Assembly: GCA_006226595.1 (NCBI GenBank)
Contig: SBGP01000106.1
Location: 186,001-250,000, forward strand
DNA from: Deltaproteobacteria bacterium
Lineage (GTDB): Bacteria > Myxococcota_A > UBA796 > GCA-2862545
Direction: 5' to 3'
DNA: 64,000 nt
Position numbers and translations under genes: made by a program. The notes beneath the pieces are model-generated. The model worked only from the letters and a program-made list of their open reading frames with translations. It had not been told where the DNA came from and did no database searches. Below, one piece after another: positions 53,323-61,051 of the stretch. The stretch's first letter is position 1, and each line of letters begins with the position of its first letter.

Positions 53323-55709
53323 GCCTTCAGGCGCTCGCAGCGGCCGGTGAGCGGGTCGAGCACGAACAGGTGCAGCCACTCGTGCGCGACCAGCCGCCGT
53401 ACGGTCTCGTGGCGGGCGACCAGCGTGGCGACCCGGTCGCGAGGGGCCTCGACGAACACGCCGAGTCGCAGCGGCTCGTGGACGAAGCGCTCACCGTCGT
53501 GCAGGGACTGGAGCGCGAGTCCGGTGCGCAGGTCGCCGCCGGTGCCCTCGAGCACGCCGATGCCGCCGCCGACCACGTTGTGGAGCACCTTGTTGCCGCT
53601 GCCGAACCGCAGGTTGTCCGTGGTGGAGGCGTAGTACTGGAGGTTGATCCAGTGGGTGACCACCATCGGCGCGGTGAGGATGCCCTCGAGCACCGCGCCG
53701 TCGACGTCCTCATCCCAGCGATACTCGTGGAGGAAGGCTCGACCCTCGAGGTCCAGGCCCTGCGTGCGGCTGCGCGGCGCGACCACGAAGGCCGCGTTGC
53801 CGGCGAGTCCCCACTCGGGTCGCACCTGTGACCAGTCCCTCGCCCTCGCCTCGAACGCTTCCTTGTGACTGCTCTGACCCGCGCGCGAGGCCCGCTCTCG
53901 GCGGGTGCGCTCGCTCGCGCCGTCCAGCCACCGACGGAGCGTCGCCAGATCCTCGCGGTGTGTGACCGGTGCCTCGTCGAGGTCGAAGAGCGTCACCTCC
54001 TCGGTGGTCGTGTCGTGGAGCGCCGGAACGAACCACGTCGACGCGGGAATGGCGATGCCTCGCGCATGGAGGGCCTCGCGTACCGCGGTCTCGTTGAGCA
54101 GCGCACACACCGCTCTGGCGTTCACTTCGCCGCTCTGGCCGCAACATGCGCCGCAGTCCAGTCCCGACGCATGGGGGTTGTTCACGCTGCGGCTGCCGTG
54201 CCCGACGAGCGCCACCAGCCGCGCAAAGCCCCGCGTCAGGCTCATGTTCCGCAGGATGCCCGCGGCGAGGTCCGCCCGCTGCGCTACCGACAGGGGCTCG
54301 CCGTCGACGGTCTCGGTCAGCCGCGGCTTGCGCAGCCGGTGCGCGCTCTCCGAGAGGCCGGCGCGGTGCGGGTCGGCGAATGGCCGCGTGAGACCGAGCG
54401 CGTCCGAGAGCAGCTTCGGACCGTAGAGAAGGCCCACCGCCTCGACGAAGGAGAAGCCCGACAGCGCCGCGTAGCGAAAGCCCTTCCACGCCGCGCTCAG
54501 CCGGAGTCGCTGCTGCCGCGCGGCCGCCGTCTCGCCAGGCAGCCCGGTGTCCGTGACCCTCAGCTGTGGACGCAGAAGACCGGGAAGCTGCGCGATGCCC
54601 CGGGTCGCCCCGATGGCGCGGTACTCAGCCGGCAGCCCGAAGAAGCCCGCGAAGCCGAGGGTGTGGACCTGCCCGCTCTCAGCCTCCAGCGCGCGTCGGA
54701 GCACCTCGGAGCGCACGTCGATGCAGAAGGCGGCCTGCACGCGGGTCTCGACCTCGACGGGAGGAGCGGCCTGCTCCAGCGAGCGGGCGAGGGCCCGGTG
54801 ATAGCCGCGCTCGAAGGCGTCCTGGAGAACCCAGTCCACGACCTGCTGCTCGGCGACCTGGTCGCTGATGGTGGGCCACTGGCGCACTGCGCGTTCCCAG
54901 GCCTGGGCCAGCCGCTCGGCGGCCGACGACCACAGCACCCACTCCCAGGCGAGTCGCGCCGCGAGCAGCTCGATCAGGCTGTCGTCGTCGCTGCCCTCCA
55001 GCCGGGCGCTGAACCGGCGGAACGCGCACCACGAGGCCCAGCCGAGGATGTCCTGTAGCAGCGCGACCAGGTAGGCCTCGCGCTGGTCCGGTGGCACGCC
55101 GAGGGCGTCCAGGGCGAGGGGGAACACGTCGTTCGCGGCGATCGGCAGCTGCGTCACCGCGGGCAGAGGCATACCGAGGAGCAGCGGCGCGCTGGGATCC
55201 GCGACCAGGCGCGCTCGCCACGCGCCGTAGAAGCCCTGGGCACGCGCGGGTCGCAGCAGGGCCTGGCCACGGTCGAACCAGGCGGCACAGTGCCGCGACA
55301 GGTCCTCGCGCACGACCTGGGAGGGACTCAGCTCGCCGGCCGGATCGGCCTGCGCGTCGAGCAGATCCGTGATCCGCGCCCGGCGCGGGAGCTGGGGGTC
55401 GACGGCCGCTTCCAGCGCCTCGAGCACGCGCTCGCGCGGGAGGCCAGCCCCCAGCGTGGCCAGGGCGATGTCGAGGTCCTCCTCGTCGAAGCGACCCTCG
55501 GTCCATCGCTCGCGGTACCAGGCCCTGGGCATCGTCAGCCGGGCGCCGCTCAGCGCACCGACCTCCGCGGAGGCCGTCGGCATCGGGCGATCCACAAAGC
55601 CCCACAGCGGATTCACCGCGATGAAGCGGTCCAGGGGCCACACGGGCGCGATCCGGTCGCACACCTGGTCGAGCACGTCGTGGAGGTCGGGTGAGGCGGT
55701 GCCGTGCAT
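53319..55709 (-). CDS. dabA: DabA-type inorganic carbon uptake protein (DUF2309)
   Basis: 796 residues. It is a zinc-dependent beta-carbonic anhydrase-like protein thought to work with DabB to convert CO2 to bicarbonate vectorially, using the proton gradient. Active-site ligands expected from Halothiobacillus DabA are present: Cys329 and Asp331 in FCIDVRSEV, His504 in GHGSRSVNN and Cys519 in DCGACCG. The segment VNPLWGF near the N-terminus is also typical. The start overlaps the dabB stop (TGATG), giving tight translational coupling. Confidence 0.93.
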   Translation of the reverse strand: MHGTASPDLHDVLDQVCDRIAPVWPLDRFIAVNPLWGFVDRPMPTASAEVGALSGARLTMPRAWYRERWTEGRFDEEDLDIALATLGAGLPRERVLEALEAAVDPQLPRRARITDLLDAQADPAGELSPSQVVREDLSRHCAAWFDRGQALLRPARAQGFYGAWRARLVADPSAPLLLGMPLPAVTQLPIAANDVFPLALDALGVPPDQREAYLVALLQDILGWASWCAFRRFSARLEGSDDDSLIELLAARLAWEWVLWSSAAERLAQAWERAVRQWPTISDQVAEQQVVDWVLQDAFERGYHRALARSLEQAAPPVEVETRVQAAFCIDVRSEVLRRALEAESGQVHTLGFAGFFGLPAEYRAIGATRGIAQLPGLLRPQLRVTDTGLPGETAAARQQRLRLSAAWKGFRYAALSGFSFVEAVGLLYGPKLLSDALGLTRPFADPHRAGLSESAHRLRKPRLTETVDGEPLSVAQRADLAAGILRNMSLTRGFARLVALVGHGSRSVNNPHASGLDCGACCGQSGEVNARAVCALLNETAVREALHARGIAIPASTWFVPALHDTTTEEVTLFDLDEAPVTHREDLATLRRWLDGASERTRRERASRAGQSSHKEAFEARARDWSQVRPEWGLAGNAAFVVAPRSRTQGLDLEGRAFLHEYRWDEDVDGAVLEGILTAPMVVTHWINLQYYASTTDNLRFGSGNKVLHNVVGGGIGVLEGTGGDLRTGLALQSLHDGERFVHEPLRLGVFVEAPRDRVATLVARHETVRRLVAHEWLHLFVLDPLTGRCERLKA

Positions 55710-57211
55710 CAGTTCTCCGTGGCAGAGGGACGGCGAGGGGAGGGCCACAGCTGGCGGGTGAGCCGGGTGACCAGCGGGTCGAGGTACAGGCCCGCCGCGA
55801 GGCGCGGGTAGAGCGCACGGGTCAGCGCGCTCTCGGGGGCTCCGTGCATCCACGCCTGGAGCGCGAAGCCGCTCGCGAAGCCGACGATGACGATGCCGAC
55901 GCGCACAGCGTCGGTGTGGCCCGGAGGCAGCATGGCCGCGAACACCGCGTGCCAGCCGAAGTACAGGGTGGCCACCGAGAGACCGGCGAGTGCGGAGAGT
56001 CCGAACACGCGCCGGCCGCCGAGCAGGAGCGGGGCGAGCGCGAGGCTCAGGACGGTCGACAGCGACCACAGGGCGGGCTCCTCCACGGGGTTGGCGCCGA
56101 AGGCCCAGCCCACGGCGGTCACGCCGAGCACCGCGAGTCCGGCGGCGCCGAGCCAGCTGCCGACCGTCGCCCCGCCGCTTTCCTTCGCGAGGCCCAGGGC
56201 ACGGGCCTGGTCCACGGTGCTCCCGGAGGACAGGAAGGCGTGGGCCTTGTACAGCGAGTGGCCGAGCAGGTGCAGCAGAGCCAGCGGCCACGCGCCCAGC
56301 CCGCACTGCATGAGCATGAAGCCCATCTGCGCCATGGTCGACCACGCGAGCATGGCCTTGATCGTGGTCTGGGTGGTCATCACCAGGCCCGCGACCACCG
56401 CGGTGGTCGTGCCGACGGCGACGAGCAGGGTCTGCGCGGCCGGCGCCTCCGCGAACAGGAAGGCCATGCGCAGGAGCACGAAGCCGCCGATGTTGACGAT
56501 GCCCGCATGCAGCAGGGCCGAGACCGGGGTGGGGGCCTCCATCACCCGGGCGAGCCAGCCGTGGAACGGCAGCTGCGCACTCTTGAGGATGACGCAGCCG
56601 GCGACGAGCACCGCGGCGAGCTGAAGCAGGGGGCCGGGGTCGGCGTCTCCGAGCGCAACCGCGGCGCCGGCGAGCGACAGCGTGTGCAGTTCCTGCCACA
56701 CCAGCCACAGCGCGCCGAGGAACAGCGCGTCCGCGGTCCGGCTGACCACGAACTTCATGTGCGCGGCGACGTGGGCGGCGGGCCGATCGAAGTGCACCAG
56801 CAGCTGGTGCAGGCACAGGCTCGACGCGGTCCACGCGACGGCGATGACGAGCAGGTGGTCGGCGATCACCAGGGTCGACACCGCGGCGAGCGTCGCGGAC
56901 AGCCAGCGGCTGTAGCGCACCAGGTGGGGGTCGCCGTCGAGGTAGCTCGTGGAGAAGCGGGTGATCACGAGGGCGACGAGGTGCACCAGCGCCATCATCG
57001 CGACGGTGAGCCCATCGACGCGCAGGGGAGGCGCGAGGACCGAGCCGCCGAGCGCGACCGCCCCGGCCAGGGCCAGGGTCGCGAAGAACGACCAGGTCGC
57101 GGCGACGCTCGGGCCGCGCAGGGGGCGGTGGGAAGAGGGGAACAGGGCGGCGAGCGCGTAGACCAGCGGAGTCGACGCGGCGCCGAACAGCAGGACGGAG
57201 TGGGGTGTCAT
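55709..57211 (-). CDS. dabB: DabB, NuoL-like membrane subunit of carbon pump
   Basis: 500 residues with about 13 membrane helices, a member of the proton-conducting quinone oxidoreductase/antiporter family. Segments such as KSAQLPFHGWLARVMEAPTPVSALLHAG and MLAWSTMAQMGFMLMQCGLGAW match NuoL/DabB channel motifs, including a lysine in the central broken helix. It energises DabA through cation flow. First gene of the operon dabB-dabA-zinc protein; divergent from the LysR gene with a short promoter region holding a T-N11-A site. Confidence 0.9.
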   Translation of the reverse strand: MTPHSVLLFGAASTPLVYALAALFPSSHRPLRGPSVAATWSFFATLALAGAVALGGSVLAPPLRVDGLTVAMMALVHLVALVITRFSTSYLDGDPHLVRYSRWLSATLAAVSTLVIADHLLVIAVAWTASSLCLHQLLVHFDRPAAHVAAHMKFVVSRTADALFLGALWLVWQELHTLSLAGAAVALGDADPGPLLQLAAVLVAGCVILKSAQLPFHGWLARVMEAPTPVSALLHAGIVNIGGFVLLRMAFLFAEAPAAQTLLVAVGTTTAVVAGLVMTTQTTIKAMLAWSTMAQMGFMLMQCGLGAWPLALLHLLGHSLYKAHAFLSSGSTVDQARALGLAKESGGATVGSWLGAAGLAVLGVTAVGWAFGANPVEEPALWSLSTVLSLALAPLLLGGRRVFGLSALAGLSVATLYFGWHAVFAAMLPPGHTDAVRVGIVIVGFASGFALQAWMHGAPESALTRALYPRLAAGLYLDPLVTRLTRQLWPSPRRPSATEN

Positions 57212-57263
57212 GCCGCCCGTCTATGTCTGACGAGAGTTCATGAAAAATTCAATAAATGTGGCT

Positions 57264-57288
57264 AATCGTTCGTTCATGCAGAACGATT
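57264..57288. promoter_or_regulatory. LysR-type T-N11-A operator
   Basis: AATCGTT-N11-AACGATT, a perfect 7-bp dyad with T-N11-A geometry, in a notably AT-rich patch (57232-57290) between dabB and the LysR gene. It overlaps the proposed LysR start, a common auto-regulatory arrangement. Confidence 0.7.
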
Positions 57289-58184
57289 TTCCGTCGACCC
57301 AGCTCAACTTCCACCACCTTCGCTACTTCTGGCTCGTGGCGCGTGAGGGGCACCTGACCCGGACCGCGCGTGCGCTGCGGGTGAGCCAGTCGGCACTGTC
57401 GACGCAGATCCGCGAGCTCGAGTCGCAGCTCGGCGAGCCCCTGTTCGACCGGGTCGGACGCAGCCTCGAGCTCACCGAGGCCGGTCGCATCGCCTTCGCC
57501 TATGCCGAGGAGATCTTCACCTCCGGGAGGCTGCTGCTCGCCGCGCTCCAGGGAGGGCGGGACCACGATGACGTGCTTCGCATCGGGGCGATGGCCACGC
57601 TGTCGCGCAACTTCCAGGACTCCTTCCTGCGGCCGCTGTTCGCGGACGGCGTGCGCATGCGGCTGGTCTCGGGCACCTTCGAGCACCTGCTCGCGCGGCT
57701 CGAGGCCCACGAGCTGGACCTGGTGCTCTCGAACCAGCCGGTCAGAGGCGAGGCGGCATCGAACTTCGTGTGTCGCCGCCTGGCGCGCCAGCCGGTGAGT
57801 CTGGTCGGTCCGCCGCACGAGCGTCGCCGCCGCTTCCCCGACGACATCGAGGGCGTGCCGCTCATCGTGCCGACCCCCGACAGCGAGCTGCGCACCGCCT
57901 TCGACACCGTGTGCGCGCAGCTCGGTGTCGTGCCCGAGGTCTACGCCGAGGTCGACGACATGGCGCTGCTACGCCTGCTCGCCCGCGACACGGGCGCGCT
58001 CGCGCTCATCCCGTCCGTCGTCGTCCGCGACGAGCTCCAGGCTGGCCTGCTCCAGGAACACGCGGTGATTCCCGGCCTGCACGAGGTGTTCTACGCGATC
58101 GACGTGCGCCGCCGCTTCCCGCATCCGCGCCTCGAGCCGCTGCTCGCGCGGACCGAGGCCGACATCCTCGCGATGGAGGGCTAG
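57276..58184 (+). CDS. LysR-family regulator divergent from dab operon
   Basis: 302 residues from ATG 57276. An in-frame ATG at 57240 with GAGAG upstream would add 12 residues but would leave only 28 bp for two promoters. N-terminal HTH: FHHLRYFWLVAREGHLTRTARALRVSQSALSTQIRELESQLGE (~10-50). The effector domain is complete. It is likely to control the divergent dab operon in response to carbon status, in the way CbbR-type LysR proteins do; the ligand is not known. Convergent with the envelope gene whose stop is 6 bp away. Confidence 0.88.
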   Translation: MQNDFPSTQLNFHHLRYFWLVAREGHLTRTARALRVSQSALSTQIRELESQLGEPLFDRVGRSLELTEAGRIAFAYAEEIFTSGRLLLAALQGGRDHDDVLRIGAMATLSRNFQDSFLRPLFADGVRMRLVSGTFEHLLARLEAHELDLVLSNQPVRGEAASNFVCRRLARQPVSLVGPPHERRRRFPDDIEGVPLIVPTPDSELRTAFDTVCAQLGVVPEVYAEVDDMALLRLLARDTGALALIPSVVVRDELQAGLLQEHAVIPGLHEVFYAIDVRRRFPHPRLEPLLARTEADILAMEG

Positions 58185-58190
58185 CCGTGG

Positions 58191-58784
58191 CTACGGCTGG
58201 AACTCGAAGCTGAGCCCGAGCCGGGTGTACGGCGAGTGCAGGACGTTCGCGTCCTGGAACAGCTGCAGCATCACCGCGCGATGCCGCCCGTGGGCCGAGG
58301 GGAGGTACACGCCCGTGCCGAGGGCGATGCCGCCAGAGAACGGCGGCAGGTCCTCGTTGTCGAAGGGCGCGAACGGCGACATCCGATAGCCGACTTCGTC
58401 GCCGTCTCCGGCGCCGGAGCGCACGCTCTCGTTCACCAGCCCCACGAGCCCGAACTCGAAGGCCCACGGGCGCTTCTTGCGCTGGCGGATGGACCGCACG
58501 CCCACCTCGAACATCCACTTGCCGAGGCCGTAGTGCAGGTTGGTCGCGCCGTGGATCTCGTGCTGAAGTGCGAGCAGCAGCTGCCGCTTGTCGGGGGAGC
58601 CATAGGTGAGCTGGACGCCGTACATCCACCGCGTGTAGGGAAACCAGCCGGCCTGGGGTTGGATCGCCCAGTTGAGTGTGGGGCCCGCGCGAAGCGCGAT
58701 CACCGGCCGTGGCGAGGTGGCCTCGGGGTGTGCCGCCACCGGCGTCGACAGCAGCAGCAGGCCAGCAAGCGCGAGCCACTTCAT
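58191..58784 (-). CDS. Exported beta-barrel-like protein, third in envelope operon
   Basis: 197 residues. Signal peptide MKWLALAGLLLLSTPVAA is followed by alternating aromatic/hydrophobic beta strands, ending in GLSFEFQP, close to the Phe-terminal motif of outer-membrane barrels. Twin charged loop RQRKKRPW. The start overlaps the preceding lipoprotein gene stop by ATGA (58781-58784). No family is recognised. Confidence 0.72.
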   Translation of the reverse strand: MKWLALAGLLLLSTPVAAHPEATSPRPVIALRAGPTLNWAIQPQAGWFPYTRWMYGVQLTYGSPDKRQLLLALQHEIHGATNLHYGLGKWMFEVGVRSIRQRKKRPWAFEFGLVGLVNESVRSGAGDGDEVGYRMSPFAPFDNEDLPPFSGGIALGTGVYLPSAHGRHRAVMLQLFQDANVLHSPYTRLGLSFEFQP

Positions 58785-59542
58785 GACTCCTCCATCGTGA
58801 ACGGGGTCGAGAGGTAGCAGTGCTCGTCTGCGTTCTCGCGGGCGACCTCGCGGCGTCCCTCGTGCGAGGACGGCCGAAAGTGAAAGTCCGTGTGGGCGAG
58901 GGTGGACTGCTCGGCCGATTCCGTCTGTTGCAGGCGCTCGATGTAGAAGGAGCGGCTCTCTTCGGTACCGGGGAGGGCCAGGCCGGACTCGGGGAACACG
59001 GCAACCGCGAGGCGCTCACGCGCCGGGTTGTACAGGGGCAGGAAGTCCACGTACACGTGATGCGCGAAGTGCAGCTCGACGGCTTCGCGAGGTGGTGGGG
59101 GCGGCTTGCACGGGCTCTCGGAGGGCTCGCGCTCGCCGTAGGTGAGGGTGTATCGGCCAGACAGCGTGGACGTCTTCGGGTCCAGTCGCCATCCCTGCAC
59201 GCGGTGGTCGACCACGCACGCGGGTCCCAGGTCCGGGCGCGCCATACGCAGCCGCCCGTTGGTGATCACGCCGCGGTCGGTCTCCCAGCGGAGGTCGCCG
59301 AGCTCGTCGACGAGGGCGTCCTCCTCCCGAGTGAGCGGGATGCGCGTGTCGAGCGCCGGAAGCCAAGCCTCCAGACCCTCGTCCCCTTCGGTGATCCGCA
59401 CGAGCAGCACGTCGTTGTCGACGGCCCGGTCGAACGGACATCCCTCGGTGGGCGTGTCCTCCTGGAGCTCCCGGGCGACCACCCACTCGCCGTCCACGGA
59501 CGGGGCCTGGCAGCCGACCAACAGCAGCAGCGCCCACCTCAT
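58781..59542 (-). CDS. Lipoprotein, second in envelope operon
   Basis: 253 residues. The very short leader MRWALLLLVGC has lipobox LVGC (Cys11). Mature part has ELQEDTPTEGCPFDRAVDN, a lipocalin-like beta pattern and a Pro-rich loop (CKPPPPPREAVELHF). ATGA overlaps both neighbours (59539-59542 upstream, 58781-58784 downstream). Role unknown; co-translation with two barrel-like proteins suggests assembly in one envelope complex. Confidence 0.75.
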   Translation of the reverse strand: MRWALLLLVGCQAPSVDGEWVVARELQEDTPTEGCPFDRAVDNDVLLVRITEGDEGLEAWLPALDTRIPLTREEDALVDELGDLRWETDRGVITNGRLRMARPDLGPACVVDHRVQGWRLDPKTSTLSGRYTLTYGEREPSESPCKPPPPPREAVELHFAHHVYVDFLPLYNPARERLAVAVFPESGLALPGTEESRSFYIERLQQTESAEQSTLAHTDFHFRPSSHEGRREVARENADEHCYLSTPFTMEES

Positions 59543-60132
59543 CGGCTGAACTCGGCGACGAGCGCCAGGCGCTGGGCCCCAATTCGCAGGCCGTGGTACG
59601 CCTCGACCGCCAGTCCGCCGGTGAGGTGATCGGCGCGCCGCGCGACGCCCAGCGAGATCCGCGGCGCGATGTCGAGGCCTCCGCGTCGCCACGCTCGACG
59701 GCCGACGTACTCCTCGTGGCTGATCATCACCTCTCGCGTGACCCACGCGAAGCTGACGCCCGCCTGGGCTACGCCGGACCAGGGCCCGGAGCCGAGAGTG
59801 AGTCGGGCGGCCGGTGTCAGGGAGATGCGCTGCTGGTAGGTCGCGGTTCGACCGGGTCGGTCGTCCGGGATGCGGATCGAGCCCAGCGTGTCGAAGTGCA
59901 GCATGCCGACGGGCGAAACGCGGACGCTGTCACGACCCGTGGAGGGGCCGTGCACGCCGAGTCCGAGGGTTGGAAAGAAGCCGAGACCCCCGTGGTCGTT
60001 CATCGGGGTCGTGCCGGTGAGCCGAGCAAGTCCGCCGCCAAAGGTGGCCGCTGCCCGCCAGGTGGGCTCGTGGGCCTCGCACACCTGCGAGCCGAGTGTC
60101 GCCGCGACGAGCGCGATCAGGAGCTGACGCAT
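59539..60132 (-). CDS. Exported beta-barrel-like protein, first in envelope operon
   Basis: 197 residues. Signal peptide MRQLLIALVAATLGSQVCEA; mature part has alternating hydrophobic strands with Gly and ends RLALVAEFSR, compatible with an eight-stranded outer membrane barrel. GCAGGAGGCCCG precedes the ATG, and the -24/-12 promoter lies just 23 bp upstream. Same length as the third gene of the operon, but clear sequence similarity between them was not seen. Confidence 0.75.
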   Translation of the reverse strand: MRQLLIALVAATLGSQVCEAHEPTWRAAATFGGGLARLTGTTPMNDHGGLGFFPTLGLGVHGPSTGRDSVRVSPVGMLHFDTLGSIRIPDDRPGRTATYQQRISLTPAARLTLGSGPWSGVAQAGVSFAWVTREVMISHEEYVGRRAWRRGGLDIAPRISLGVARRADHLTGGLAVEAYHGLRIGAQRLALVAEFSR

Positions 60133-60154
60133 CGGGCCTCCTGATCCAATCTGG

Positions 60155-60170
60155 TGCAATGGCCATGCCA
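60155..60170 (-). promoter_or_regulatory. Sigma-54 (-24/-12) promoter
   Basis: Read on the minus strand: TGGCAT-GGCCA-TTGCA, one base off the TGGCAC-N5-TTGCW consensus. It lies 23-38 bp upstream of the first envelope-operon ATG at 60132 and points towards it. Confidence 0.72.
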
Positions 60171-60256
60171 CCGCGGACTCCCCGCCATGGCCGGATCGCG
60201 GGCGGCGACCGCGCGTGCTGGCACAGGCCGAGCGTGGGGAAATGCACAGTTCCCGC

Positions 60257-60601
60257 CTACATCACCCGCAGATCGGTCACGCTCACCGCCTCGCCCGCCA
60301 CCGCGAGCTTCAGGGTCAGGTCGCTCTCCCCCTCTTCCTGGGTCCACAGGGTGACGTCGACCAGCGCCTCTCCGGGCCTTCCGCGTATCGGGTAGACGTC
60401 GACGAGCCGGCGCCCGTCTTCGGGCAGCGGACACAGGGTGCGCCCGTACTCGCGGACCGCGCGCTGCAGCGCCTCCGCGGTGAGTCGCCCACTGCGACCG
60501 TCCGCCTCGATGGCGGCAAAGCGCCCGTCCGCGAGGTCCGCGACAAGCCGGCGCACGGCCGCCCACAGCGCGTCGCTGGGCGGTTCCTCGTCTGTTTGCA
60601 T
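60257..60601 (-). CDS. Small cytoplasmic protein of unknown function
   Basis: 114 residues, no signal peptide. The helical N-terminal half (SDALWAAVRRLVADLADGRFAAIEADGRSGRLTAEALQRAVREYG) is followed by a beta-rich C-terminal half (RLVDVYPIRGRPGEALVDVTLW). The composition and size fit a small immunity- or antitoxin-like fold, but nothing identifies it. 125 bp upstream of the sigma-54 promoter, same strand. Confidence 0.6.
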   Translation of the reverse strand: MQTDEEPPSDALWAAVRRLVADLADGRFAAIEADGRSGRLTAEALQRAVREYGRTLCPLPEDGRRLVDVYPIRGRPGEALVDVTLWTQEEGESDLTLKLAVAGEAVSVTDLRVM

Positions 60602-60648
60602 CTCGGCTCCGCGTGGTGGGTTACCGGCGCGCTGCGGGCACCCCGCGA

Positions 60649-61044
60649 ATGAGGTTCTTCATGTGGTTCGTACTGTTCATGATCGCTTGTGGCCCGGAGA
60701 CCGACACGGTCGAGCCCCCGGCGCCCACCGAGCCCGCGCCCGCCGAGGCTCCCGCCGAGCCCGCGCCCACCGAGGCTCCCGAGGCCGCCGCGGCCTGCGC
60801 CGACGGCCTCAAGGCCTTCCCGTTCACCGCGCTCGAGGCCCCCGGCGTCGCCTTCGTGAAGGCGGACCTGGACGTGATGCTGCTCTGCCAGATGGGCGAC
60901 GAGGCGCCGCGTCCGTCCGGTGTGGATCGGGCCCGCGTGCTCACCGCCGCTCCCCCGGAGATGTCCGTGTGCGTCGACGATGCGCAGGCCAAGGCCCTGG
61001 CGAGCTGCGACCAGATCGCGGTGCTCATCGCTCCGAACCCCTGA
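60649..61044 (+). CDS. Small lipoprotein with Pro-Ala-Glu linker
   Basis: 131 residues. Signal peptide with lipobox MIAC (MRFFMWFVLFMIAC, Cys14), then a linker rich in Pro, Ala, Glu and Thr (PAPTEPAPAEAPAEPAP), then a small domain with several Cys (AACADG, LLCQM, SVCVDD, ASCDQ) that could form two disulfides. Start at 60649 or the in-frame ATG at 60661. Convergent with the spacer lipoprotein stop 7 bp away. Confidence 0.7.
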   Translation: MRFFMWFVLFMIACGPETDTVEPPAPTEPAPAEAPAEPAPTEAPEAAAACADGLKAFPFTALEAPGVAFVKADLDVMLLCQMGDEAPRPSGVDRARVLTAAPPEMSVCVDDAQAKALASCDQIAVLIAPNP

Positions 61045-61051
61045 CGCGCGT

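Noticed and set aside
57240-57275. Upstream ATG for the dab-linked LysR gene
   Set aside because: It would leave 28 bp between divergent starts and place the AT-rich T-N11-A operator inside the coding sequence; kept only as an alternative.
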